A model generated the notes under the pieces. The model had not been told where the DNA came from and did not search any database. It saw nothing but the letters and a program-made list of their open reading frames with translations. This document shows, in pieces, positions 8,194 through 16,382 of a DNA stretch of 64,000 bases. Position numbers and translations under genes: made by a program. Numbering within the stretch: the first letter of the stretch is position 1; every line of letters begins with the position of its first letter. The stretch is taken from positions 1,116,001-1,180,000 of the forward strand of contig NZ_OZ246019.1 of assembly GCF_965230805.1 (NCBI RefSeq), given 5' to 3'. The DNA comes from Marinifilum sp965230805 (GTDB taxonomy: Bacteria; Bacteroidota; Bacteroidia; Bacteroidales; Marinifilaceae).

Positions 8194-8325
8194 TTTCGAT
8201 TATAATTATTCTCCACAGAAAGTCAGATTTATTCAAGATTTGCATTAAAGAATATCGGGATATTTTGAAGAATTTCTAAAGTAAAGATTGGGCGAAAATG
8301 ACTTTTCAACCGGACATGACCTATT
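8194..8325. repeat. Decayed miniature element related to 9208-9358
   Basis: From CCACAGAAAG onward this stretch matches 9228-9358 almost base for base, including GATATTTTGAAGAATTTCTA and CAACCGGACATGACCTATTT. The inverted terminus at its left end is degraded (TTCGATTATAATTATTCT against TTCGACGTAAAATTCTAT). It directly abuts the IS982-type remnant at 8326. Confidence 0.65.
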
Positions 8326-8892
8326 TAACGTGAGTTCGACCTAAGCAATATTATTAAGTCCAATATCATAAACTATATCTATGTTAATATTGGGCTTTTT
8401 AGGTAAAAAATGATATGCTATTAGACCTGAGATTAAATTGGCAAGAAAATTTTCAAAGCTCCTGTATCGTGTATGTTCTATTTGACAGATTTTTTTAATT
8501 CATCGTTAACAGACTCAACCAAAGCTCTTTTTCGTAATAAGATTTTATCATTAATATGCATTAAAGAATTCTTCATATTCTTTCGAATTTTGGTAATCAT
8601 GTGTATTCCATCGACGAAAAATTGCTCAAATAGCATTTTACTGATATAGCCTTTGTCAGCTATTAATTTACCAAATAGTTTGTCATGGAAATCTTTATTT
8701 TTTAGTGGTAACCTATCGTCTACATTTCCTTGTGTGAACAGAAAATCAATAATTTCTCCCTTGTCGTTTATTACAATATGAAGCTTAAAACCGAAAAACC
8801 ATCCCATGGAGCATTGTCCCTTGGTTGCTATCCCTTGAAATACCTTATTCTTTTTTATTAATTCTATGGTTTCTTACATCGAACTCACGTTA
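8326..8892. mobile_element. Internally deleted IS982-type element
   Basis: The ends are inverted copies of TAACGTGAGTTCGA (left at 8326, complement ending at 8892), with a minus-strand transposase remnant between them. At 567 bp it is about half the roughly 1 kb of complete IS982 elements, and the missing part is the N-terminal half of the transposase. No clear target duplication is visible. The same terminal sequence bounds the non-coding elements at 9208 and 27591-27859, so a full-length relative may mobilise those. Confidence 0.75.
8341..8873 (-). pseudogene. IS982-family transposase fragment, frameshifted
   Basis: The readable part begins with KKNKVFQGIATKGQ, then MGWFFGFKLHIVINDKGEI, TQGNVDDR, ADKGYIS and LRKRALVESVNDELKK, the C-terminal half of an IS982 DDE transposase. 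The frame at 8478-8807 ends early, after SVNDELKKSVK. Slipping back one base in a run of seven A restores DELKKICQIEHTRYRSFENF and continues to a stop at 8341. The N-terminal half is gone, so it is inactive. The A7 run could be a mutation or a programmed -1 site inherited from the parent element. Confidence 0.8.
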
Positions 8893-9058
8893 CATAATAA
8901 ACAATTAATAATCTGTGGGTTTTAATCACCCACCAATGATAGAATAAGAATAAAAACCCAAAGTACATTTGGGGCATACACAACCAAGGGAATAAAAGAA
9001 ACGACAAGTAAGTTTTCATTGACCATTAGTTAAAGAAACTGCCTACTGAATGTTTTAG

Positions 9059-9089
9059 TGCATACACTTTGAGTGTCAAAGTGTATGCA
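9059..9089. repeat. Perfect 14-bp hairpin
   Basis: TGCATACACTTTGA, a three-base GTG loop, then the exact complement. There is no T run after it on either strand, so it does not look like a simple terminator. Its right arm is the start of the adjacent 23-bp tandem repeat. Confidence 0.7.
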
Positions 9090-9129
9090 GTTGTCGTCTC
9101 AAAGTGTATGCAGTTGTCGTCTCAAAGTA
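9077..9129 (+). repeat. 23-bp tandem repeat, about 2.3 copies
   Basis: The unit CAAAGTGTATGCAGTTGTCG plus TCT occurs twice without change (9077, 9100) and begins a third time at 9123. It continues from the right arm of the hairpin at 9059-9089. Confidence 0.75.
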
Positions 9130-9207
9130 CTGGCAGCTATGAAAAGAAAGTAATTCCTCACTTTAATTGAAGTGGGGATTTTTGTATTTGTATGTTTCAC
9201 TGGTATA

Positions 9208-9358
9208 TAACGTGAGTTCGACGTAAAATTCTATCCACAGAAAGTTATATTTGCGATAGATTTGCATTAAAAATTTGGAAAGAATAGCGGGATATTTTGA
9301 AGAATTTCTAAAGTAAGGATTGGGCGAAAATGACTTTTCAACCGGACATGACCTATTT
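9208..9358 (+). mobile_element. Miniature element with IS982-type terminus
   Basis: It starts with TAACGTGAGTTCGACGTAAA, the same terminus as the complete element at 27591-27859, and follows that element's reverse strand closely through CTATCCACAGAAAGTT, GATAGATTTGCATTAAAAAT and GGAAAGAATAGCG. It then diverges into the segment shared with 8240-8325. No right-hand inverted terminus is present, so this is a one-ended or recombined copy. Confidence 0.7.
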
Positions 9359-9371
9359 AAACTTACCGGAA

Positions 9372-9679
9372 GATTGCCTCTCGAACAATAGTTCTAAGAA
9401 TTTTAAATCCACATTCTCACTCGAACAATCATTATAGAGATTTCAACTCAACATTGCCACTCGAAAAAAGTACGATTCTAATTTAAAAAAGCACGTTTCC
9501 TATCGAAAAACGTGGCTTATAAAATTGAACAGGGAATTAACTTTCGAAAAAAGGCTCTAGAAATTTCCAAAACTACATTGCCACTCAGTAAACGCATCTA
9601 TTTGTATTTAAAACGACGTTTTCCTCTAGAGCAATGGATCTAATCCCAGTATTACTGTACGTTGCATTCTACCGAATAA
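9372..9679 (+). repeat. Degenerate array, ~41-bp period
   Basis: Seven units of 40-43 bp plus a partial one run up to the HydG stop codon. Most begin ATTGCC or GTTTCC, followed by CTCGAA or ATCGAAAAA, an A/T-rich half with TCTAGAA-like words, and CAC, AAC or GAC at the end. Units start near 9372, 9412, 9453, 9495, 9536, 9577 and 9618. Sequence identity between units is low while spacing is well kept. No frame is open across it. Confidence 0.6.
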
Positions 9680-11113
9680 TTAGAAATACAAATCGCGTTC
9701 TCCTTTTTTGATTAATTCTAACCGTTCCTCCAGTTGATCAACTTTCTGAACATTTTCAAGCTCCCTCTTCTTTAATTCAATAAGTTTATATCCTTTTTCT
9801 TTAATTTCGGCCGTACCATAATCTTCAAGATATTCTGCCAGAGTTAAAATGGCATTTTGTGCACAATATCGTTTAATAAATCCAGGAACCGAAAATTCCA
9901 TAAAGTGCTCCCCAGTCCTGCCTTTACGATAACATGCCGTACAAAATGAAGGTAGATATTCTTTATCCAACAACTCATCAATCACTTCGCCAAGGCTTCT
10001 TGTATCTCCAATCTCGAACTGTTCGTGATCCAACTTCTGTTGTTCACGGGATTTTTCGGTGTAACCTCCAAGTTGAATATTAGTTCCCGCATCTATTTGG
10101 GAAACTCCCAAACGAATAACCTCTTCTCTAATTTCCTGACTTTCGCGAGCAGTTAAAATCATACCTGTATAAGGCACTGCCAGTCTTAGAATCGCAACTA
10201 ATCGTATAAATTCTTCATCCTTAACCTCGTATTTTGGATCTATTGTAGAATCGGAAGCCGCTTTAATTCTTGGAAATGAAATAGTATGTGGTCCCACATT
10301 GTAACATGCCTCAAAATGGTTTACATGACGAACCAAACCCATTACATCAAACTTCCAATCATACAATCCAAATAGTGCACCAATTCCCACATCATCAATT
10401 AATGCCTCCTGGGCTCTGTCCAAACCTGTTAATCGCCAATCGAAGTCGGCTTTTTTACCACTTAAATGATATTTTGAATAAGCTTCACGATGATAAGTTT
10501 CCTGAAAAATCTGATAAGTTCCAATTCCAGCTTCTTTCACCTTTTTATAGCCTTCAATATCTAGCGGTGCGGCATTAATATTTACACGACGAATCTCTCC
10601 GTGTCCGGATTTTACTTCATACACAGTTCTTACCGAGTCTGCAATAAAATCCGCATCGTACATTGGGTGTTCACCATATACCAATATCAATCTTTTCTGT
10701 CCATTATCCTCAAGAGCCTTAACATCACTCTTAATTTGTTTGTGAGTAAGTGTTGTTCTAATTTGCTTTTTATTAGATGCTCTAAACCCACAATAAGTAC
10801 AATTATTGGTACACTTATTTCCAATATATAGTGGTGCAAAAATCACGATTCTATCACCATATACTTTTTCTTTTAACGTGCGCGCCCCTTCTTTAATTTC
10901 CTCAATTAATTCAGGATCCTCCGTCTGCAGCAATACAGCAGTTTCCGGTAAACTCAGTCTATTCTTATCTAATGACTTCTGAATAATTCGACGAACGTTT
11001 TCCTTTGACGTGTCTGCTTCGTTAAGCATATCCCAAATTTCATCTTCATCAATAAAAGGTTTCATCCTTTCATCTTTGATGCGATACTCTTGAGGTTTGT
11101 AAATCATTTTCAT
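9680..11113 (-). CDS. hydG: [FeFe]-hydrogenase maturase HydG (radical SAM)
   Basis: This 477-residue protein has a radical-SAM motif CTNNCTYCG (C101, C105, C108) and, near the C terminus, FCTACYRKGRTGEHF with a later KRYC. That gives the CX2CX22C pattern that holds the dangler-iron cluster of HydG. HydG splits tyrosine to give CO and cyanide bound to iron for the hydrogenase H-cluster, working with HydE and HydF in the cytoplasm. Length is typical. The start MKMIYKPQEY is the first in-frame ATG. It is transcribed toward HydE, with IS and miniature elements and a degenerate array between them; the array ends at its stop codon. Confidence 0.95.
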   Translation of the reverse strand: MKMIYKPQEYRIKDERMKPFIDEDEIWDMLNEADTSKENVRRIIQKSLDKNRLSLPETAVLLQTEDPELIEEIKEGARTLKEKVYGDRIVIFAPLYIGNKCTNNCTYCGFRASNKKQIRTTLTHKQIKSDVKALEDNGQKRLILVYGEHPMYDADFIADSVRTVYEVKSGHGEIRRVNINAAPLDIEGYKKVKEAGIGTYQIFQETYHREAYSKYHLSGKKADFDWRLTGLDRAQEALIDDVGIGALFGLYDWKFDVMGLVRHVNHFEACYNVGPHTISFPRIKAASDSTIDPKYEVKDEEFIRLVAILRLAVPYTGMILTARESQEIREEVIRLGVSQIDAGTNIQLGGYTEKSREQQKLDHEQFEIGDTRSLGEVIDELLDKEYLPSFCTACYRKGRTGEHFMEFSVPGFIKRYCAQNAILTLAEYLEDYGTAEIKEKGYKLIELKKRELENVQKVDQLEERLELIKKGERDLYF

Positions 11114-11289
11114 GTTATACGCTGTATATTTCGGGCCAAATTGTTACAACAACCATCCAGCTCAATTGTATTTTGTTAGTTTTCAGCACAAAATTAATCA
11201 ATATTTACTAGCATATACCATCAATTGAAGTTTAATAGCGAATGATTGAAATAGAAAATTCATTTTTTCTTTATGAGCTAATATCATAC

Positions 11290-11320
11290 AAAAAGCCCTT
11301 AGTCAAAAACTAAGGGCTTA
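11290..11320 (-). terminator. Hairpin terminator after the outer-membrane protein gene
   Basis: AAGCCCTTAG and its complement CTAAGGGCTT flank a seven-base loop just below the stop codon at 11342. On the minus strand the stem is followed by TTTTTGTATG, a modest T run, as expected for an intrinsic terminator. Confidence 0.8.
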
Positions 11321-11341
11321 TGTGCAATTATATAATTCTTT

Positions 11342-12592
11342 TTAATGATACTTTCTCTTGAAAAACCAAGTCTCGAATAGGTTTACTTCCACACTAATTC
11401 TTCCAAAATCTTCTCGTACAATATTATTATCGGTCGTCCCCATCTGGCCAAACTCAAATGACAAATTAATCATCCCATTCCCTCGAGCCAATGGCAATCC
11501 TAGTCCAAAACTAATTCCCTTGGTTTTAATTCGTTCATCTCTTACCTCGATATACCCGGTATCGTAAAAAGCCCCAAATCGGTAAGATAGTTTCTTTAAG
11601 AATTTAGTAGCATAGCCATCATTTGCATTGTAAATGGTTGCAATTGAGAATTTGTTTCGATCCACCAGAAGATTATCTTTCTCAAATTTCTTGGTATCAC
11701 TCCATTTTTCTAATAAATAGTCAGCCCCCATCCAAAACTGTTTCCCTTTATTAAAACCAAGCGAAACTCCATACAATTCAGGTACATCATAACGCCCTCT
11801 ATCTGTATCTTCATATCTTAAAATCCCCAGGTTTGTAACTTCTGTAACTCTTTTTGCACTAACCCCAATTTTCGGTTGATATTTTAATCCCAGCATAATG
11901 GAGTTTTTTGGAAAATCAATCTTGTATTGTGCTCCCACATTAAAATGCAATCCTTGTGATATTAATTTATTACTGTTTTGGTAAGTTAGAGAAGCACCTC
12001 CTTGAGGAATAATAAATTCGTCTCTTGTGTTGTTTCCAAATACATATATTCCATTAAAGCCTAATGATAAATCATCTGTGACTTTAAATCCATTTGAAAG
12101 TACAAGTTGATTTAAGCCTCCGGTTCCAACTTGTGACCGAATGATATAATTTGTTCCTCCCTCAACAAGCTCCCTGCTTGTAATATCATACCCCAAACTG
12201 GTATAGGGAGATAAAGACACTGCAACACCGTATCTTGGTGATGCCTTAAATCCGAATCCTATTTTAGATAGATTTAAATCGTTGAAAGAATCGCTATCGT
12301 CACCTTGTGAAAGATTGGTAAATTTAGCAACCATCCCAATCTGGAAAATAAATTTAAGACTGTCTAATTCAGTTAATGCGGCTGGATTATTAACATTTAA
12401 TGCACTTCCATCTCTATACGACAAACTGGCCATACCGGTGGAATTTAAAATATCTTGAGTCATCAACTCACCTAATCCATAATATGAATACGGAGAACTT
12501 GTATTATTTTGGGCGTTCAAATCCAAAGATATAGCTGAAAGACCAATTAAAGCTAATAAACAAATTCGAACAATAGATTTTAAGCTCTTCAT
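11342..12592 (-). CDS. Outer-membrane beta-barrel protein with signal peptide
   Basis: About 416 residues from MKSLKSIVRICLLALIGLSA, a signal peptide ending LNAQ, followed by a mature N terminus NNTSSPYSYYGLGELMTQD. That opening and the long run of alternating strands ending in an aromatic-rich tail are typical of Bacteroidota outer-membrane proteins related to FadL/PorV-like barrels. Upstream in-frame ATGs up to 12634 would precede the signal peptide and leave only 4 bp after the DUF4270 gene. It follows that gene directly, so the two probably form an operon. Transported substrate unknown; assignment is by overall pattern only. Confidence 0.65.
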   Translation of the reverse strand: MKSLKSIVRICLLALIGLSAISLDLNAQNNTSSPYSYYGLGELMTQDILNSTGMASLSYRDGSALNVNNPAALTELDSLKFIFQIGMVAKFTNLSQGDDSDSFNDLNLSKIGFGFKASPRYGVAVSLSPYTSLGYDITSRELVEGGTNYIIRSQVGTGGLNQLVLSNGFKVTDDLSLGFNGIYVFGNNTRDEFIIPQGGASLTYQNSNKLISQGLHFNVGAQYKIDFPKNSIMLGLKYQPKIGVSAKRVTEVTNLGILRYEDTDRGRYDVPELYGVSLGFNKGKQFWMGADYLLEKWSDTKKFEKDNLLVDRNKFSIATIYNANDGYATKFLKKLSYRFGAFYDTGYIEVRDERIKTKGISFGLGLPLARGNGMINLSFEFGQMGTTDNNIVREDFGRISVEVNLFETWFFKRKYH

Positions 12593-12638
12593 TAAACTTA
12601 CCATATATAGTATAACAATATTTTTCACACTCATTTTC

Positions 12639-14105
12639 TTAACGTTGAATCACGTAGGTAACTCTCAATCTGATTCTAAAATCAGAAGCCAAATCATTTT
12701 CCACTATCAATCGATCATACGTATAACCAATATTTTCAAAAGGAAAGCCAATTAAAAGAGCATCATCGTACTCTTTTCCATTTACTAGAATCGAGTTCAC
12801 ATATGAAGTTAGATCTGCAACGTAGACCGATTCATCTTCATTATTAAAGTTAGGAACAAATGTAAATGACAATCCAGCACTTTGTCCTCCAGCTAATTGT
12901 GAGCCGATAACATTATTCTCATTTGTATTGTATAGGTTGAGGCTTGACATTGGTAATGGAAAAACCTCATCATCATAGCTATTATCCGTTGGATATAACA
13001 ACAGATCTGCTCTTATTACTCCACCAGTTAATCCGAGTGTTATTAAATTTTCTATGTGAGGAATTTTGATCTTTGTATACATTCCAAGACCTCCCTGAAT
13101 AAAAGTCAAATCATCCGTTAGCTCAGAATCAAGTTCAACCTCCTGTTCAACCAAACGATCCAATTGTTGTGGTGTATTGCTTCTATCCGCAGAGTAATTT
13201 AGGAAACTATAGTTTTGATTACCCAAAGAAGACACAACAGGAAAATCATGAAATTTCACCCTTCCTTTATCGCTATAGTCAGTATCACTATAATACAATC
13301 TCAATTTTAACTTATTATCGGCCAGTGGTACATGAAAAAGGGTGCTATTCTCATCACCAGGTCTAATTACAATTCCTTTCATGAATTTGCGCCACTGTAT
13401 ACTTTCCGTTACCGAATCACTTTCTGCATTTACCTTTTCCACAATGTCTTCACCCAAGGCTAAGGCTTGCTCGTTATCAAGTTTTAAATAAATTCCTTCA
13501 CCAAAATATTTACCATAATAGCTAACCGCACCACTTTGCGCATGTAAATCAATCGCCTCATCATACCTTGATTGCTTAATTGGATTTAGGTAAAACTCCC
13601 TATCTAAAAGAGGTAAATCATCATATTCAAAACTATTGTGTCCATAAAATGCAAATTCATTATCTGGCAATTCCATATCCTCTGCTACCCTATTGATAAT
13701 TATTCTTTGAGCTTGTAGTGTATCTCCAAAATATCTTCCGTCAGGATAAGCTATAAAGACTAAGGAATCGAATTGGATTGGAACCTTCTCAACTGAACCA
13801 TCAATTGAACTTCTTTGAAAAGATCCATTCAAGCTTAGCAAACCATAATATTCTGCTTTTATATCGCCAAGATACTCATCCTTATAACTTCCCAATATTG
13901 CAGTTCGAGAACCAGAAGTGATTAATGAGTCTAAAATAATTGTTGAACTTTCTATCGAAAAAGTATCTATCAAAACAACTTCCGTTGTTTGATCAATTAA
14001 ATTATCACCTATTTCATGTTCCTCGTAGCTGTCTGAATTACAACTAACAAAAAAGCTTATTATAGAAAAAAATAAAAGTCGATTGATTGTTCTCATTCTC
14101 ACCAT
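12639..14105 (-). CDS. DUF4270 family lipoprotein
   Basis: A 488-residue protein with a lipoprotein signal, LLFFSIISFFVSC, that places the lipidated cysteine about 22 residues in. It is followed by SDSYEEHEIGDNLIDQTTEV and the DUF4270 pattern VVLIDTFSIESSTIILDSLITSGS and AILGSYKDEYLGDIKAEYYGLL. The family is confined to Bacteroidota and its role is unknown; it is predicted to sit in the outer membrane. The true start may be the ATG three codons in (MRTINRLL). It is followed within a few bases by an outer-membrane barrel gene, suggesting a shared envelope function. Confidence 0.8.
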   Translation of the reverse strand: MVRMRTINRLLFFSIISFFVSCNSDSYEEHEIGDNLIDQTTEVVLIDTFSIESSTIILDSLITSGSRTAILGSYKDEYLGDIKAEYYGLLSLNGSFQRSSIDGSVEKVPIQFDSLVFIAYPDGRYFGDTLQAQRIIINRVAEDMELPDNEFAFYGHNSFEYDDLPLLDREFYLNPIKQSRYDEAIDLHAQSGAVSYYGKYFGEGIYLKLDNEQALALGEDIVEKVNAESDSVTESIQWRKFMKGIVIRPGDENSTLFHVPLADNKLKLRLYYSDTDYSDKGRVKFHDFPVVSSLGNQNYSFLNYSADRSNTPQQLDRLVEQEVELDSELTDDLTFIQGGLGMYTKIKIPHIENLITLGLTGGVIRADLLLYPTDNSYDDEVFPLPMSSLNLYNTNENNVIGSQLAGGQSAGLSFTFVPNFNNEDESVYVADLTSYVNSILVNGKEYDDALLIGFPFENIGYTYDRLIVENDLASDFRIRLRVTYVIQR

Positions 14106-14296
14106 TTAAAGTACTAATCATATTAAACACAGAGCAAAAACTCTATTATGATTACAATAGAAACCTTGTCAAAAATTCGTTTAACGCACAAATATAAATA
14201 AAATATCCAGACTAACTAATTAAATCTTTATTTGATAAAAATTGTTAAATGGAGCTTATTTTTACCATCTAAAAATGAACTTATGGATTTTTATTT

Positions 14297-14304
14297 TATA
14301 TTTG
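14297..14304 (+). promoter_or_regulatory. Bacteroidota-type -7 box, kelch lipoprotein
   Basis: TATATTTG is an exact TAnnTTTG box, 71 bp before the kelch gene. The -33 region (AAAATG) does not match TTTG. Confidence 0.4.
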
Positions 14305-14375
14305 TCGTCTACTTAAAATAGGATCGCTTAAACTGTTCTAAGAAAAATTTAAATTAATTGATAAAATCATAACAA

Positions 14376-15392
14376 ATGAAACAACGATTATTAATAGTAT
14401 TATTTGCATTATCTCTATTTGTTACCAGTTGTGGTAGCGATAATGATTTAGTAGGTAACTGGATTAAAAGTTCTTCTTTTGAAGGGCGCGCCAGAAGTGG
14501 TGCAGTTAGCTTTGTAGTTGGCGATTACGCATATGTTGGTACTGGTTATGATGGAAAAGATGCTTTAAAAACCTTTTATAAATACAGCCTTCAAGATGGT
14601 TGGAGTAAAATTGATAGTGAATTTCCAGGTGCTGAGAGAAGAGAAGCTGTTGCATTTGTAGCCAATAATAAAGTATATGTAGGTCTTGGAGTTGATGATG
14701 ATGACGAGAGATTAGGAGATTTTTACGAATTTGATCCAACTAACGATACATGGAATCCAATCCCAGTTGATATGACTGATGGACCTTCTGCCAGACAAGG
14801 AGCAATTGCATTTACAATAAATGGAGTTGGTTATGTTGGAACTGGATATGGTTTTCAGGAAGATGAAGATAGAAACAATCTAAAAGATTTCTATAAATAT
14901 GATGGTTCTTCTTGGGCTAAGATCGCCTTTGATGGCGAAAAATCAAGAAATTCAACTGTTTTTGTAATTGACAACAAAGCTTATGTTGTTTCAGGAGAAA
15001 ACAGTTTAAAATATGTTTGGGAGTACGATCCTACTAAAGTTAGTGCAAATTCGAATGGATGGACTAGAAAAGAAGATCTTGATGATGATAATGACTGGGA
15101 AGAAGTACAACGCTCACAAGCCATTTCTTTTGTAATTAATGGTAGAGGGTATATTGCTACAGGTAGAAACGCAGGATTATCAAGAGAGGTATGGGAATAT
15201 GATCCAAGCAGAGACCATTGGGATGAAAAAACTTCTTTAGAAGATGAAATTGCTTCAAGAGAAGACGCTGTAGCATTTTCTTTAAACAACAGAGGTTTTT
15301 TTACTACAGGTACTGTTGTGGGTTCAGGCGCATACTTTGATGACACCTGGGAGTTCAACCCAACTATGGAAGAAGATGATGATGACAATTAG
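14376..15392 (+). CDS. Kelch-repeat beta-propeller lipoprotein
   Basis: A 338-residue protein with the lipoprotein signal MKQRLLIVLFALSLFVTSC, then about six kelch-type units. Each has a pattern such as GAVSFVVGDYAYVGTGYDG, then a stretch ending in YKY or YEFDP and a W. Repeated openings include AVAFVANNKVYVGLG, AIAFTINGVGYVGTG, TVFVIDNKAYVVSG, AISFVINGRGYIATG and AVAFSLNNRGFFTTG. Such propellers usually bind partners or glycans at the cell surface; no catalytic residues are apparent. The C terminus is an acidic MEEDDDDN. It stands alone between a candidate promoter and a clear terminator, so is probably monocistronic. Confidence 0.82.
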   Translation: MKQRLLIVLFALSLFVTSCGSDNDLVGNWIKSSSFEGRARSGAVSFVVGDYAYVGTGYDGKDALKTFYKYSLQDGWSKIDSEFPGAERREAVAFVANNKVYVGLGVDDDDERLGDFYEFDPTNDTWNPIPVDMTDGPSARQGAIAFTINGVGYVGTGYGFQEDEDRNNLKDFYKYDGSSWAKIAFDGEKSRNSTVFVIDNKAYVVSGENSLKYVWEYDPTKVSANSNGWTRKEDLDDDNDWEEVQRSQAISFVINGRGYIATGRNAGLSREVWEYDPSRDHWDEKTSLEDEIASREDAVAFSLNNRGFFTTGTVVGSGAYFDDTWEFNPTMEEDDDDN

Positions 15393-15411
15393 AAATTAGT
15401 TGTAAATATAT

Positions 15412-15440
15412 AAAGCACTGCCTCGTTAAGCAGTGCTTTT
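15412..15440 (+). terminator. Intrinsic terminator after the kelch gene
   Basis: AAAGCACTGC, loop CTCGTTAA, GCAGTGCTTT, followed by a run of T. Standard rho-independent form 20 bp after the stop codon. Confidence 0.9.
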
Positions 15441-15537
15441 TTTAGCTATACAACCCCGTACACTTAATCCTTCAAACAGTCTACAATAAGGTTTAAGAAT
15501 AATATCACATATTTTTAATTGACGATCTGGTATTAAT

Positions 15538-15690
15538 AATACTGAGTTCAATTAAAATTTTTCGATAAATCTATTCACCAACAATTTTCTCTTTCACAGA
15601 AAGGTCATGTACGCTTCGTCTAAAGAAGATTTGCAATAAAAATTCTGAACGAATAGCTGACTATTTTGATTAATTCTTAAAGAGGCTCCA
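15538..15690 (+). repeat. Strongly decayed miniature element
   Basis: Traces of the 9208/27591 family are readable in order: ACTGAGTTCAATTAAAATT (terminus), TTCACAGAAAGG, GAAGATTTGCAATAAAAATT, GAACGAATAGCTGACTATTT and GATTAATTCTTAAAG. Many substitutions separate it from the other copies, pointing to an old insertion. It lies between the kelch terminator and the terminator of the hydrogenase operon; nothing else is seen in this 417-bp gap. Confidence 0.5.
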
Positions 15691-15755
15691 ATATCAGTAA
15701 AGATCCAATGTTATTTTAACAAACTTTAACCTTTACTTGTTAATAAACGTTAATC

Positions 15756-15793
15756 AAAAAAACCTCCGACAAAACTGCCGGAGGTTTATTTTT
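15756..15793 (-). terminator. Intrinsic terminator of the hydrogenase operon
   Basis: AAACCTCCG pairs with CGGAGGTTT around an ACAAAACTGC loop. On the minus strand it is followed by TTTTTTGATT. It lies 17 bp past the HydC stop codon. Confidence 0.88.
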
Positions 15794-15809
15794 ATATCAA
15801 TTCCATTAA

Positions 15810-16289
15810 TTACGACTGATATTCTTTAATGATATCAGCTACATCACCAGCAGCAACACGTCCGTAAACACGCTCTCCAACGGTAACTACAGGTGCCAAA
15901 CCACATGCTCCTACGCAACGCAAGCAGCTGATCGAGAATTTTCCATCCTCTGTAGTTTCCCCAACAGGAACATCTAACAAACGTTTGAATTCTTCCAATA
16001 CTTTCTCAGCACCTCTTACATAGCAAGCAGTTCCCATACAGATAGAAATTGGGAATTCGCCCTTAGGTACCATAGAAAAGAATGAGTAGAAGGTTACAAC
16101 ACCGTAAACGTGAGCAACAGAAACGTTTAATTCACGAGCAATGATTTCCTGAACCTCTGCAGGCAGGTAACCAAATGTCTCTTGAGCCTTGTGAAGTACA
16201 TTAATCAACTCAGCTCCATCATTATCAAATGACGTGCAAATCTCCACAAGTGTATCAACTTTGGATTTTGCTAATTTAATTTTTGCCAT
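15810..16289 (-). CDS. hydC: NuoE-like [2Fe-2S] subunit of [FeFe]-hydrogenase (HydC)
   Basis: A 159-residue thioredoxin-fold ferredoxin. The helical N-terminal part (VEICTSFDNDGAELINVLHKAQETFGYLPAE) is followed by cluster cysteines in CMGTACYVRGAE (C-x4-C) and CLRCVGACGLAP, the NuoE spacing. As HydC of the HydABC hydrogenase it would pass electrons between the NADH/FMN subunit HydB and the H-cluster subunit HydA. It is the last gene of the operon and is separated from hydA by a spacer of 7-bp repeats. Motifs and length are complete. The start ATG at 16289 gives MAKIKLAKSK. Confidence 0.92.
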   Translation of the reverse strand: MAKIKLAKSKVDTLVEICTSFDNDGAELINVLHKAQETFGYLPAEVQEIIARELNVSVAHVYGVVTFYSFFSMVPKGEFPISICMGTACYVRGAEKVLEEFKRLLDVPVGETTEDGKFSISCLRCVGACGLAPVVTVGERVYGRVAAGDVADIIKEYQS

Positions 16290-16294
16290 AATAT

Positions 16295-16378
16295 TTTTAG
16301 ATTTTAGATTTTAGATCTGAGATTTGAGACTTTAACCTATATCTCATTTCTCAAATCTTTAATCTCATTTCTATCAAT
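16295..16378. repeat. Degenerate 7-bp repeat spacer between hydC and hydA
   Basis: Twelve 7-bp steps can be laid end to end: TTTTAGA three times, TCTGAGA, TTTGAGA, CTTTAAC, CTATATC, TCATTTC, TCAAATC, TTTAATC, TCATTTC, TATCAAT. It fills nearly the whole gap between two co-transcribed genes. Confidence 0.6.
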
Positions 16379-16382
16379 TCAT

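Larger units (their letters stand above)
8893..9207. other. Gene-free stretch with hairpin and 23-bp repeats
   Basis: This gap between the IS remnant and the next miniature element has no plausible coding sequence. It holds the hairpin at 9059-9089 and the 23-bp tandem repeat at 9077-9129. Confidence 0.5.
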
